A stretch of 64,000 nt of DNA from JADFQT01 sp965216025 (lineage in GTDB: Bacteria; Chloroflexota; Dehalococcoidia; Lucifugimonadales; UBA3495). Below the pieces are notes generated by a model that was given only the letters and a program-made list of their open reading frames with translations, was not told the DNA's origin and did no database searches. The stretch spans positions 62,001 through 126,000 of the forward strand of contig CBDCEX010000011.1 in NCBI GenBank assembly GCA_965216025.1, read 5' to 3'. Of this stretch, positions 8,215-16,380 are shown one piece after another. The position numbers were made by a program, and so were the translations under genes. Positions within the stretch are counted from its first letter, which is position 1. Every line of letters starts with the position of its first letter.

Positions 8215-10783
8215 GAGACTCGACCGGATTAGCTGGCGCATCGGCTGGCTGGAGTTGGGCTTTTTGGCCCTGGTCCTGCTGGCCCTGGGGATGCGCCTTT
8301 GGGAGCTGGACGGGCGGGTGATGCACTACGATGAGGCCATTCACCTCCACTACTCCTGGCGTCTGGCCAACCTGGAGACGTTTATTCATTCGCCCTGGAT
8401 GCATGGACCCTTCCAGATAGAGCTGGCCGCCCTGGTCATGCGGATTCTCGGCGACACCGACTTCACCGCCCGGCTGGCCTACGTCATATTCGGGTCTGCC
8501 CTGGTGGGACTACCCTACTTTCTGCGGGATTATATGGGGCGGAGCGGGGCTTTTTTTACCTCGGTAATGCTAATGCTGTCTCCGGCTCTGCTTTACTTCA
8601 GCCGCTTCGGGCGTAACGACATCTTGATGGCCTTCTGGGCGGTGGCGCTGTTCATCCTGCTCTGGCGCTACATTCACCGCAGCGAGAATCGCTACCTTTA
8701 CCTGGCCGCGGCAGTGCTGGCCTTCATGTTTGCCACCAAGGAGACGGCTTATATCATTACCCTCATTTTGGGAGGGATGGCCTTTCTGCTGGCCCTACCG
8801 GACCTGGTGCCCTGGCTGTTCCGAAGAGTCCGGCTGTGCCAACTGACCGGCGCGGCGGGATTTTTCATCCTTCTTTTCACGCTGACTCTGCCCCAATGGT
8901 CCTCCTTGGCGGGGCTCTTCCAGGGCCTCTTCCCCGGACTTTTCGGCCGGGGCTTGACCCTGGTAAACCCCAGCGACGTTTCCATTGGGCTGGTGGGCGC
9001 CCCCCATTGGGGAGAACCCTTTCTAGGCCTTCCGGTTTATTCAGCTCCCTGGCCGGCTCATCTGGTAGTGACCGCGATTTTCCTGGGCGGCTCCGCCTGG
9101 CTTAGCCGGGGCAAGGGCCTCAGCTGGGCCGATCTGATTGGCAGAACCGCCCTGCCAGCAGCCGTCGCGGCAGCCACGTTATTGGTACTGTTCCAGCCCA
9201 TCAGCCACGCGTTGGGCGAGGGTCGCCCGGCAGTATTGATCGACCTGCCCATCGCTGGGGCATTGCTCCTGTTGGTGTTGGCCCTAATGGTGCATAGGCG
9301 CTATCCGCTCCGGGTCGCCGTCCCAGTCCTGGCAATCCCGCCGCTGCTAGCCTCACTGTATACCGCGCTGTTCACCCCGCTGGTCAACGTGGGGGAACTG
9401 GTCCAGACTATGCTGCCCGACGGTATCCAGGTGGACACCTCGGCTGACGGGATACCGGTGAACTTCCTGGTCGCCGGGACTATATTGTTGGCCGCCCTGG
9501 CGCTGTCCTTTTACCTGGGCCTGCTGTGGAAGGCCCGGGTCTGGTTGGGCTGCGCCGCCATCTACTACTTCGTTTGGCTTACCCTCTACACTACGGTGTA
9601 CACCAACTGGGGCGGAATGTTCAGCGGAGTCTGGCAGGGCATGGGCTACTGGATCGCCCAGCAGGATGTGGCCCGAGGCAACCAACCCTGGTATTACTAC
9701 CTGGTTGGACTTTCCGTCTACGAGCTGCTGCCTTTGGTGTTCGCCCTTCTAGGCGCGATTTATTACATCAAGAAGGGTGACTTATTCGGGCTGGCTTTGG
9801 TCCTCTGGTCGGGGCTAACCCTGCTGGCTTACACCCTCGCCAGCGAGAAGATGCCCTGGCTACTGGTCGGCGTCGTCCTGCCGCTGATATTCCTAGCCGG
9901 GAAGTACCTGGGCGACCTGGCGGACCGGCTAAGCTGGAGACAGGTTCTTCGACGCGGGCCGGGCGCGCTAATGTTCCTAATTCCTTTGCTGCTGGCGGGT
10001 ACCGTCTATCTGCTGAGGATCTACCTAAACCCGGGAGCCTCCTTCGCCCCATCTGAGTGGTTCATCCTGGCCGGACTGGTTCTTCTAGCCGTGACCGCCG
10101 CCTATTTGGTAAGACTGGCGCAGGCCGGTCCCGGAGTGGCCCTGGTGGGTCTGGGATCGGCAGCTCTTTTGCTGGCTTTGGGAACTTGGGGATCATTCCG
10201 GGCCAGTTATACCTATGATGACTCCAACAAGGAAATCCTGGTTTATGCCCAGGGCAGCGCCGACGTTAAGGCCACCTTTGAGGAATTGGACCAGCAAGTA
10301 TTCCAGCAAGATTTTGAACAAGGTACCGGGCCTGATGTCGTTCGGGTGGACTACGAGCTCTGGTATCCGATGCAATGGTACGTGCGGCACCAGCAGGAGG
10401 AGGGCAACCTGTCCTTTGCCTGCTTCAAGGACGAGGACGAGGAGGGTTGGAATGCCAGCTGCAATCCTATTTCCGAGCCGCCCGAGGCCGGGGCATTGCT
10501 GCTTAACCCTGGGCACAAGTTTCGGGATGCCGACATGCTGTCCGAATACCGGCAGTCGGAGTCATTAATGAATTTGCTCTGGTTTCCGGAAATTTACCGC
10601 CGGCCCGGCGAAAATCGTCAGGCGGAAAATCTGGTGGAGGAACTAGCTCTGGATTTCAGATTTTTTCAGGAATCGGCCCGGGAACGGGAGACCTGGCGGG
10701 AAGCGCTGGACTACATTTTATTCCGGGAGATTCAGACAGAATGGTATAACTCGGAATTTTACAGCTTTCTGCCCAAGCCCTAG
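8120..10783 (+). CDS. Agl23-like glycosyltransferase family 39 membrane protein (TIGR03663)
   Basis: An 887-residue polytopic GT-C enzyme. After the first membrane helix (about residues 45-63) comes 'HYDEAIHLHYSWRL', with the Asp-Glu catalytic motif of dolichyl-phosphate-mannose-type transferases in the first outer loop. 'SRFGRNDILMAFW' near 155 and 'FATKETAY' near 205 are family landmarks. About 12-14 hydrophobic segments precede a soluble extracytoplasmic C-terminal domain from about residue 700. It probably transfers a sugar from a polyprenyl carrier outside the membrane. The first 31 residues are encoded inside a MITE and lack family similarity; a start at M16 or a TTG within 'GWLELGF' may be used. 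It belongs with the DUF2298 protein upstream. Confidence 0.85.
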   Translation: MYYVEIPAIASIIDVMKTTVWGESGFPARLLGRLDRISWRIGWLELGFLALVLLALGMRLWELDGRVMHYDEAIHLHYSWRLANLETFIHSPWMHGPFQIELAALVMRILGDTDFTARLAYVIFGSALVGLPYFLRDYMGRSGAFFTSVMLMLSPALLYFSRFGRNDILMAFWAVALFILLWRYIHRSENRYLYLAAAVLAFMFATKETAYIITLILGGMAFLLALPDLVPWLFRRVRLCQLTGAAGFFILLFTLTLPQWSSLAGLFQGLFPGLFGRGLTLVNPSDVSIGLVGAPHWGEPFLGLPVYSAPWPAHLVVTAIFLGGSAWLSRGKGLSWADLIGRTALPAAVAAATLLVLFQPISHALGEGRPAVLIDLPIAGALLLLVLALMVHRRYPLRVAVPVLAIPPLLASLYTALFTPLVNVGELVQTMLPDGIQVDTSADGIPVNFLVAGTILLAALALSFYLGLLWKARVWLGCAAIYYFVWLTLYTTVYTNWGGMFSGVWQGMGYWIAQQDVARGNQPWYYYLVGLSVYELLPLVFALLGAIYYIKKGDLFGLALVLWSGLTLLAYTLASEKMPWLLVGVVLPLIFLAGKYLGDLADRLSWRQVLRRGPGALMFLIPLLLAGTVYLLRIYLNPGASFAPSEWFILAGLVLLAVTAAYLVRLAQAGPGVALVGLGSAALLLALGTWGSFRASYTYDDSNKEILVYAQGSADVKATFEELDQQVFQQDFEQGTGPDVVRVDYELWYPMQWYVRHQQEEGNLSFACFKDEDEEGWNASCNPISEPPEAGALLLNPGHKFRDADMLSEYRQSESLMNLLWFPEIYRRPGENRQAENLVEELALDFRFFQESARERETWREALDYILFREIQTEWYNSEFYSFLPKP

Positions 10784-10832
10784 CTCCGACTATACTTTTT
10801 CCCTACCCATCCTTCCCTAGCAGAGGCTGTGG

Positions 10833-11174
10833 TTGCACATCCTGAGCATACATACGGCCAAAGTCGAGCAGGTCCCTCAGCTCCGGTGGTTGCTGGTAAC
10901 TGTGGTCGTACTCGGAATGGTGCTCCGATTGCTAGCGGCGGCCAGGGGACACAACTTTGATTTCGAATCTTTTATCATCGTGGCAGATATCGCGAGAGAT
11001 GGAGGCAACGTCTACGCAGATACGCTCCGGTACAACTATGGCCCCATTTGGTTCCTGGTAATACAGGCCATAGATCAACTGGCTGTGAGAAATGAATTCG
11101 CCTTCCGCTACTTGATTGTCATCCTTCTTAGTCTGGTTGATGTCGGCATTTTTGCCATCTTGTTGGGAAGACTA
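10833..11174 (+). pseudogene. Polytopic mannosyltransferase-like gene, 5' part, interrupted by IS630
   Basis: Encodes the first 114 residues of a GT-C type membrane glycosyltransferase. After a hydrophobic helix ('LLVTVVVLGMVLRLL') comes 'GHNFDFESFIIVADI', where the acidic DFE is at the place of the GT-C catalytic loop, then 'RYNYGPIWFLV', a motif seen in PIG-M/ALG-like mannosyltransferases. An IS630 copy is inserted at the TA of a CTA Leu codon (11172-11174). Removing the element and one TA restores '..LLGRL' continuing as 'GALAAYLFLLNP' in frame with 12400-13221. It lies in the envelope glycosylation cluster. The start is TTG at 10833. Confidence 0.8.
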
Positions 11175-12397
11175 AACCAAAGCTAAGGTGAAACCCACAT
11201 AAAGCGAACCCGAAGAGGAGTTGCGATATTCTGTAAAAGAAGTCGAGTGGCGGTGGTGGAAGGGATGAAGGAAATAGTGCAACTCATGGAAGAGTGGCAA
11301 CTCAATGTAGGTGACTTACGGGAAAGGATGTATCGAGCGCCAACACCTCGAGAGCGATGGCACGGGCTATGGTTGTTGGCCCAAGGGTGGTCGGCTATCC
11401 AGGTGGCTGAGGCTTTGGACAGAGAGCCTCATACCATTGGAAACTGGCTGGCCAACTTTCGCCGAGGCGGGGCCCAAGGTTTGGTCTTTGAACAGACTGG
11501 GGGTTCCCCCCCGTCTTGAACTGGGGTCAACAGAACCAACTGAAGTCTGCGGTGCAAAATCCGCCTGGAGAGGCGGGAGTTGAATTGTCCAACTGGAATT
11601 GGAAAGTAGTGAGGCAATTTCTCAAGCAGAGCTTTGACCTGGGGTTGAGTCGAAGCAGTTGCTTGAACTACCTCCATCGGTTGGGCTTCGTGCTGAAGCG
11701 ACCCAAGAAACGCCTCCTGAAAGCCAAGGATGAAGCGCGGAAAGCCTTCGTCCTCCAGTACAGCCAAATCCGAGAGGAGGCCCAAGAGAGTGGGGCCAAA
11801 ATCTTCTTCGTAGACGAAGCCCACTTTCGGGCCGATGCCGATCTGAGGGGGAAATGGGTGCTCAAGGGAGAGCCGGCGCTGGTGGACTCTACCAGTCCTC
11901 GGTGGGGAGAGAAGGCCTGCTACTACTCGGGAGTTTGCTTGGAGGCTGGGGAGGTGGAAGCCATGGAAATAGCCGGCAACAGCAATGCCGAGACCTCCAC
12001 CGCCTTTTTACAGCAGCTAAGAAAAACCCATCCTGGACCTCTGGTAGTGATTTGGGACAATGGGCCAGCCCACCGAGGAGAAGCGATTCGCAGCTATTTG
12101 ACCACCCCTGACTTGCAGCTGAGACTGGTGGCCTTACCGGCCTACAGCCCAGACTTCAATGCCGACGAAGCCGTCTGGGACTGGGCCAGGGAAGAGGTCA
12201 CGGCCAACGAATGCCTGGGAACAAAAGCCCAAGTCCAAGAGAAGATGATTGCATTCTTCGGCGGACTAGCTCACCGTAAGGATGAAGTGAAACATCGCTG
12301 CCGAACCCTGTTACAAGCTCGAGCCGATGCATTGATTTTTACACCTTCCCTACCTTTGCCATCGCTGCAAAATGTAGTTCCCACCTTGGCTTTGGTT
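11175..12397 (+). mobile_element. IS630-family insertion sequence, copy 1
   Basis: The 1223-bp element is bounded by TA at 11173-11174 and 12398-12399, the target duplication expected of IS630/Tc1-mariner elements. The ends AACCAAAGCTAAGGTG and (inverted) AACCAAAGCCAAGGTG are imperfect terminal repeats. Two overlapping reading frames encode the transposase. It is nearly identical to 52111-53339 but is 6 bp shorter in the first frame and has ATA where copy 2 has the ATG start. Confidence 0.95.
11247..11519 (+). CDS. IS630 transposase ORF A (helix-turn-helix part)
   Basis: Ninety residues holding the N-terminal DNA-binding region; 'LLAQGWSAIQVAEALDREPHTIGNWLANF' region near residues 42-70 is a helix-turn-helix of the winged-helix type that recognises the terminal repeats. 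Copy 2 starts 24 codons upstream with ATG, but here that codon is ATA, so this frame may initiate at the GTG at 11247 or be silent. It ends in TGA overlapping the TTG start of ORF B, just after a run of seven C (11506-11512), a plausible -1 frameshift site giving a fused transposase. Confidence 0.8.
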   Translation: MAVVEGMKEIVQLMEEWQLNVGDLRERMYRAPTPRERWHGLWLLAQGWSAIQVAEALDREPHTIGNWLANFRRGGAQGLVFEQTGGSPPS

Positions 12398-12400
12398 TAG
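11516..12400 (+). CDS. IS630 transposase ORF B (DDE catalytic domain)
   Basis: The 294-residue DDE/D integrase-fold domain cuts and joins the element ends. 'FFVDEAHFR' gives D100, 'VVIWDNGPAH' D181 and 'YSPDFNADEAVWDW' E218, with a D-E spacing typical of IS630. It lies -1 relative to ORF A, so it may be expressed by frameshifting on the C-run or by stop-start coupling at TTGA. The stop codon TAG is made of the TA target duplication plus the adjacent host G, so termination depends on the insertion site. Confidence 0.93.
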   Translation: MNWGQQNQLKSAVQNPPGEAGVELSNWNWKVVRQFLKQSFDLGLSRSSCLNYLHRLGFVLKRPKKRLLKAKDEARKAFVLQYSQIREEAQESGAKIFFVDEAHFRADADLRGKWVLKGEPALVDSTSPRWGEKACYYSGVCLEAGEVEAMEIAGNSNAETSTAFLQQLRKTHPGPLVVIWDNGPAHRGEAIRSYLTTPDLQLRLVALPAYSPDFNADEAVWDWAREEVTANECLGTKAQVQEKMIAFFGGLAHRKDEVKHRCRTLLQARADALIFTPSLPLPSLQNVVPTLALV

Positions 12401-13221
12401 GTGCACTTGCAGCCTACCTGTTCCTGCTCAATCCCATCTCAATCATGATTACCGGCTACCACAGCCAATTTGACAATCTGGCCATATTGTTGGGCCTGGT
12501 CGCGGTAACCTTTCTGGATGAAGGGTTCGACAAGCCCCCCAACAAGCGAAGGTATTTGGGATTACTTATTCTTGGTCTTTCGCTAATGGTGAAGCACATA
12601 TTGTTTGTGTTCCCCCTCTGGCTGGCCATAAAGGAAAGAGGAATCAAGCGAAAACTGGAAGTAATATTTTTGCCCCTCCTTGTATTCCTGCTGGGTTTTG
12701 TGCCCTACTGGCACGAGGGTAGGGAGGGCATAATTGAGAACGTATTTCTCTACAGCTCGTTTAACAATCAGCTGTTCTATAAATGGTTGGTGCCGGCAAG
12801 TATTCAACTTGTTCTCACCAGCAAGCTGGTATGGATCTTCCTCTTGGCCTCCTCTGCCATCATTTACAGGCAAAGAAATGGTTTCGACTCGCTGCTTTTA
12901 TATACCTGTTTGCTGGTGGCCGCCTCTCCGGCGGTTGCGAATCAATACCTGGCCATCGTAGTGCCGTTTGTGGTGGCAAAGTTGAATCCATTGACGATAC
13001 TCTACACGGTAATTGGCACCTGGTTTCTCTTGGTTAACCACGATGGGCTTCATATCTACCGGCTACAACAGCTCATCAACATAGCTGATGATGCGTATTA
13101 CCTTGCTCTCGTCTTCTTGCTGACTTCAGCCCTGGTTTGGGCCACCTGGCCCCAACAGATAGTCGCTTTCCTCAATAGGACTATCCATGAGGCCAAGATC
13201 CAATTAGGCTTCGAACAATGA
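12400..13221 (+). pseudogene. Polytopic mannosyltransferase-like gene, 3' part
   Basis: This continues the gene broken at 11174. After 'GALAAYLFLLNPISIMITGYHSQFD' region (Asn-Pro-Ile and the His-x-Gln-x-Asp motif are conserved in GT-C mannosyltransferases such as ALG6/PIG-M types) there are about 7 further hydrophobic helices. A free-standing reading frame could start at ATG 12445, but it would lack the catalytic N-terminal loop. No other internal damage is seen, so the insertion looks recent. The flippase-type gene follows 19 bp downstream. Confidence 0.75.
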
Positions 13222-13240
13222 CCCATTAGGGAAGGTTCGG

Positions 13241-14362
13241 TTGCAGTTTAGTAATTGGCGCTTTTGGATTGGGCTGGCAGTCAGCGGGCTGTTCCTGCTA
13301 TTTCTGCTTCGGATCGACCGGCAAGAGCTCGGTTTAGAGCTCAGCCAGGCCAACTATTTCTACCTGGCGCCAGCCATAGGCCTCTACTTCGCCGCCGTAT
13401 ACTTTCGGTCGATACGTTGGTCCTATCTCCTTTCTCCGATAGACCGAATTCCGGTCAGCCGGCTTTATCCTGTGGTAATAATCGGCTACATGGCCAACAA
13501 TCTGCTGCCGGCTCGGCTGGGCGAGCTGGTCCGGTCCTACTATCTGGCGCGACGGGAGGCCGTTAGCGGCAGCACCGCCCTGGCCACGGTGGCCGTGGAA
13601 CGGGTCTACGACGGCGTAACCCTGCTGTCCTTCGCGGCCATTTCTGCGCCGGCTCTGTTGCTGTTGGGCCTGTTTCAAGACACCGGCGATTTCTCCCGCG
13701 GGACTGCTTTGGTCTTCGCCATTGGCACGGTGGCCATTTTTTCGCTGGCCTTTGCCTTCCTGGTCCTGGCGGCACGGCCAGGGTTCTCCCCGTGGTTTTC
13801 TAAAGTAGTGGACGCAGGACTGTCCCTGGCCCCAGCCAAGTCACGCCCCGGGCTGAGCGACCTGGTCCACCGGTTCATCCAGGGATTGCAGGTGCTTAGC
13901 TCGCCAAGAAGACATCTAGGGGTTTTTCTGCTGTCCTGGCCCGTTTGGCTATTGGAAGGAGGCATGTACCTCCTCGTCGGCTATTCCTTCGGCATACATC
14001 TTCTGTTCGGCTCCTTCTGGACAATGGCGCTGGTCATGATGTTGCTGACGGCTACCTCCAATCTGGCCACCGCGCTGCCCTCCAGCGCGGGCGGCATCGG
14101 GCCTTTCGAGGTTGTGGCGAAGGAGACGCTGGTGGCCCTGGGGGTAAGCGGTCCGGTGGGCGTCGGTTATGCCCTGGTTCTCCATCTAGTTGCCCTCTGG
14201 CTTCCCGTTACTCTACTAGGCCTGGTGCTGCTTTGGCGCCAGAACCTTTCCTTGAAAACCCTCACTGCTACGACCAAGGCAATCGCCGATCCGGCGTCGT
14301 CGACCCCGGAGTCTCAGTTAGCGGAGTCCCAGTTAGCTATGCCCAAGGAAGAATCCCCTTGA
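13241..14362 (+). CDS. Lysylphosphatidylglycerol synthase-like / AglD-like flippase-type membrane protein (UPF0104)
   Basis: A 373-residue integral membrane protein with about 8 hydrophobic segments. The signature 'GYMANNLLPARLGELVR' at about 85-101 and 'VAVERVYDG' near 121 identify the LPG_synthase_TM family, which includes archaeal AglD and the flippase half of MprF. 'PSSAGGIGPFEVV' near 280 is the conserved second motif. Members move or modify lipid-linked substrates at the membrane, and the genetic context suggests handling of glycosylated lipid carriers. The start is TTG at 13241, and the stop TGA overlaps the TTG start of the next gene, so the two are translationally coupled. Confidence 0.88.
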   Translation: MQFSNWRFWIGLAVSGLFLLFLLRIDRQELGLELSQANYFYLAPAIGLYFAAVYFRSIRWSYLLSPIDRIPVSRLYPVVIIGYMANNLLPARLGELVRSYYLARREAVSGSTALATVAVERVYDGVTLLSFAAISAPALLLLGLFQDTGDFSRGTALVFAIGTVAIFSLAFAFLVLAARPGFSPWFSKVVDAGLSLAPAKSRPGLSDLVHRFIQGLQVLSSPRRHLGVFLLSWPVWLLEGGMYLLVGYSFGIHLLFGSFWTMALVMMLLTATSNLATALPSSAGGIGPFEVVAKETLVALGVSGPVGVGYALVLHLVALWLPVTLLGLVLLWRQNLSLKTLTATTKAIADPASSTPESQLAESQLAMPKEESP

Positions 14363-15699
14363 GAGTCGGCATCATAGGCGCCGGAGCAGCGGGGCTGGCC
14401 GCCGCCTACGACCTGACCAAACTGGGCCATTACGCCGAGGTGTTCGAGCAGGCGCCCTTCTTGGGCGGCCAGGCTTCCACCTTCCCAGTGGGCGGCGGAA
14501 GGCTGGAGCGGGGCTACCACCACCTGTTCGTCAGCGATACCGACATGGTGGACCTGATTCAAGAGCTGGGACTGGGCGAAAAGCTGGCGTGGCTGGAATC
14601 CCAGGTAGGGCTGTTCCACGGCGGCCGCGTCTGGGACTTCTCCACTCCCTGGGACCTGCTGCGGTTCAAACCGCTGTCCCCGGTCCAAAGACTGCGGGTG
14701 GGCCTGTGGAGCCTGGTCTTGCAAAAAACCACCAACTGGCACAAGTATGAAAGCGTGACCGCCCAGGAATGGATCACCCGTCGCATGGGCAAGGAGGCCT
14801 ATCAGGTCATTTGGGAGCCACTGCTGCGGGGCAAGTTTGGCCAGAACTACGACCAGATTAGCATGACCTGGCTGTGGGGCAAGTTTCGGCTCCGAGTGTC
14901 ATCCCGGCGGGGGATTCTGGCGCGGGAGCAGTTGGGTTACCCCATGGGCAGCTTCGGGGAGGTTTTCGACACCCTGGGAGAGCGGATTGAACGGCAGGGA
15001 GGCAACATCCACCTGTCCTCCCGAGTCCAACGCGTGGTGGTAGAGGCTGGGTCGGCAACCGGGCTGGAGGTGCAATTACCGGACCAAGACCCGGAAATTG
15101 AATCCGAAATCCGTGACTACGACGCCATTATCGCCACCACTCCTTCCTACATCTTCACCAGGCTGGTTCCTCCCTTGCCGGAGGCATACCAGGAGCGGCT
15201 GGTTAACGTCCGCTATTTGGCGGCGGTGGTGCTGATTCTAGCCCTGGACCGCCCTTTGTCCGGCAAGTATTGGATGAATATAGCCGACCTCAGCCTGCCC
15301 TTCGTAGGCGTCATCGAGCATACCAACCTGGTAGACCCAGCTCTGTATGGGGGCAACCATCTGGTTTATCTGACCAACTACCCCAGTCGGGACAGCGAGC
15401 TTTACCAGATGTCCGCCGAGGAGTTGCTGGCGACCTATCTGCCCCATCTCCAGAAAATCAACCCCCAATTCGACCCCTCCTGGATCCGGGAGTATTTTCA
15501 CCACAAAATAGACGGAGCTCAGCCGATTATCGGGATCGATTACGGCCAGCGCATTCCGGACCACCGGACGCCTTTCCGGAATCTTTACCTGGCCAATACC
15601 ACTCAGATTTACCCAGAAGACCGGGGCACAAATTACTCGGTACGCATGGGACACCTGGTGGCCCGGATGGTACTGGAAGACGCTAAGGCCGGACGCTGA
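14359..15699 (+). CDS. FAD-dependent amine oxidase / protoporphyrinogen oxidase-like protein
   Basis: The TTG at 14359 overlaps the previous stop (TTGA) and gives 446 residues beginning directly with 'RVGIIGAGAAGLAAAYDL', the GxGxxG dinucleotide-binding fold for FAD, followed by 'FEQAPFLGGQAST'. The C-terminal flavin motif is 'LYLANTTQIYPEDRGTN'. The family (NAD(P)-binding_8/amino-oxidase) covers protoporphyrinogen oxidases, phytoene desaturases and UDP-galactopyranose mutase-like enzymes. Tight coupling to the flippase-type gene suggests a role in isoprenoid-carrier or sugar chemistry rather than haem synthesis; this is inference. Confidence 0.85.
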   Translation: MRVGIIGAGAAGLAAAYDLTKLGHYAEVFEQAPFLGGQASTFPVGGGRLERGYHHLFVSDTDMVDLIQELGLGEKLAWLESQVGLFHGGRVWDFSTPWDLLRFKPLSPVQRLRVGLWSLVLQKTTNWHKYESVTAQEWITRRMGKEAYQVIWEPLLRGKFGQNYDQISMTWLWGKFRLRVSSRRGILAREQLGYPMGSFGEVFDTLGERIERQGGNIHLSSRVQRVVVEAGSATGLEVQLPDQDPEIESEIRDYDAIIATTPSYIFTRLVPPLPEAYQERLVNVRYLAAVVLILALDRPLSGKYWMNIADLSLPFVGVIEHTNLVDPALYGGNHLVYLTNYPSRDSELYQMSAEELLATYLPHLQKINPQFDPSWIREYFHHKIDGAQPIIGIDYGQRIPDHRTPFRNLYLANTTQIYPEDRGTNYSVRMGHLVARMVLEDAKAGR

Positions 15700-15771
15700 A
15701 GGCCGCAATCGTCGCAGAACACCTAAAAGAGAGGTCTCGACGGCTGGCAGGGTCCCTCGGTTCTCCCCCAT

Positions 15772-15985
15772 GTCATTGCGAGGGCCGCAGGCCCGCGGCA
15801 ATCTCATGAAGGTAAAGAGAGATTGCTTCGCTTCGCTGCTCTGTAAATAGCCCGTTCGCCCTTCGAGAGCCTCAGGACGAACGGTATCACTACCGCTCGT
15901 GGTGAGCCCGTCGAACCATGAGCCGAGGGGAATCCATTTTCATCTGTAGGTGGCGCTCCGCCGGCACATGATAACTCGCAATGAC
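15772..15985. repeat. GTCATTGCGAG repeat element, copy 1 (214 bp)
   Basis: Bounded by GTCATTGCGAG and its inverse CTCGCAATGAC. The interior (GCAATCTCATGA..., GTTCGCCCTTCGAGAGCC, GGACGAACGG, CCGTCGAACCATGAGCCGAG) closely matches 18834-19071. It has no coding capacity, so it is a MITE-like dispersed repeat. Apart from this repeat, a second short repeat and the start of the Tat gene, the stretch 15700-16134 holds nothing recognisable. Confidence 0.85.
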
Positions 15986-16049
15986 AATCGAAAGCCTGGA
16001 GCTCCGGTTGCAAAATTCAGGTCGAGGAGTAAAATTGATTTCGCGATTA

Positions 16050-16084
16050 GTCCCCCTTAGGAAAGAGGGATATAGGGGAATTTG
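16050..16084. repeat. Degenerate copy of the CCCCCTATATCCCCC palindrome
   Basis: TCCCCCTTAGGAAAGAGGGA followed by TATAGGGGAATTT is a half-degenerate version of the perfect 46-bp palindrome at 39838-39883. It lies about 50 bp upstream of the Tat-signal gene. Confidence 0.6.
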
Positions 16085-16134
16085 AATCTCCTAAATTCAG
16101 TAATTACTTCAGGGGTCAAAAGTAGGGAGTTAAA

Positions 16135-16380
16135 GTGGCCGCAGAACCATCTCAATCCACCAGCGCCCAAACCACCAGCGCCCAAACCACCAGTGGAGAC
16201 CCTTCCCGTCGCAGTTTCCTGGTCAAGTTATCGCTAGGGGTGGTGGCTCTGGCGGGAATGTCCCTGGGCGCATTGCGTTTTGGCGGAAGGGACGCCAGCG
16301 CGTCCACCCAGGAGTTCCCGGGCCCGGATTCCATCTTCCATCCCGCTCAAGACCCCCGCCAGGACCCCCGGCGCCGCTAA
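16135..16380 (+). CDS. Small twin-arginine-signal protein, unknown function
   Basis: Starts with GTG at 16135 behind GGGAG. The 81-residue product has a Ser/Thr/Gln-rich N-terminus ('SAQTTSAQTTS', two copies of a short repeat), then 'PSRRSFLVKLSLGVVALAGM', a good Tat motif (S-R-R-x-F-L) with its hydrophobic core at about 28-48, then only ~33 residues ending 'QDPRQDPRRR'. Such short Tat-signal proteins are often membrane-anchored partners or leftovers of larger secreted proteins. Its stop overlaps the mutL stop by 4 bp tail to tail. No function can be assigned. Confidence 0.6.
   Translation: MAAEPSQSTSAQTTSAQTTSGDPSRRSFLVKLSLGVVALAGMSLGALRFGGRDASASTQEFPGPDSIFHPAQDPRQDPRRR

Noticed and set aside
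13945..14358. Upstream extension of the FAD oxidase frame by 138 codons
   Set aside because: That part overlaps the flippase-type gene in another frame, and the flavin-binding motif begins right after the TTG at 14359.
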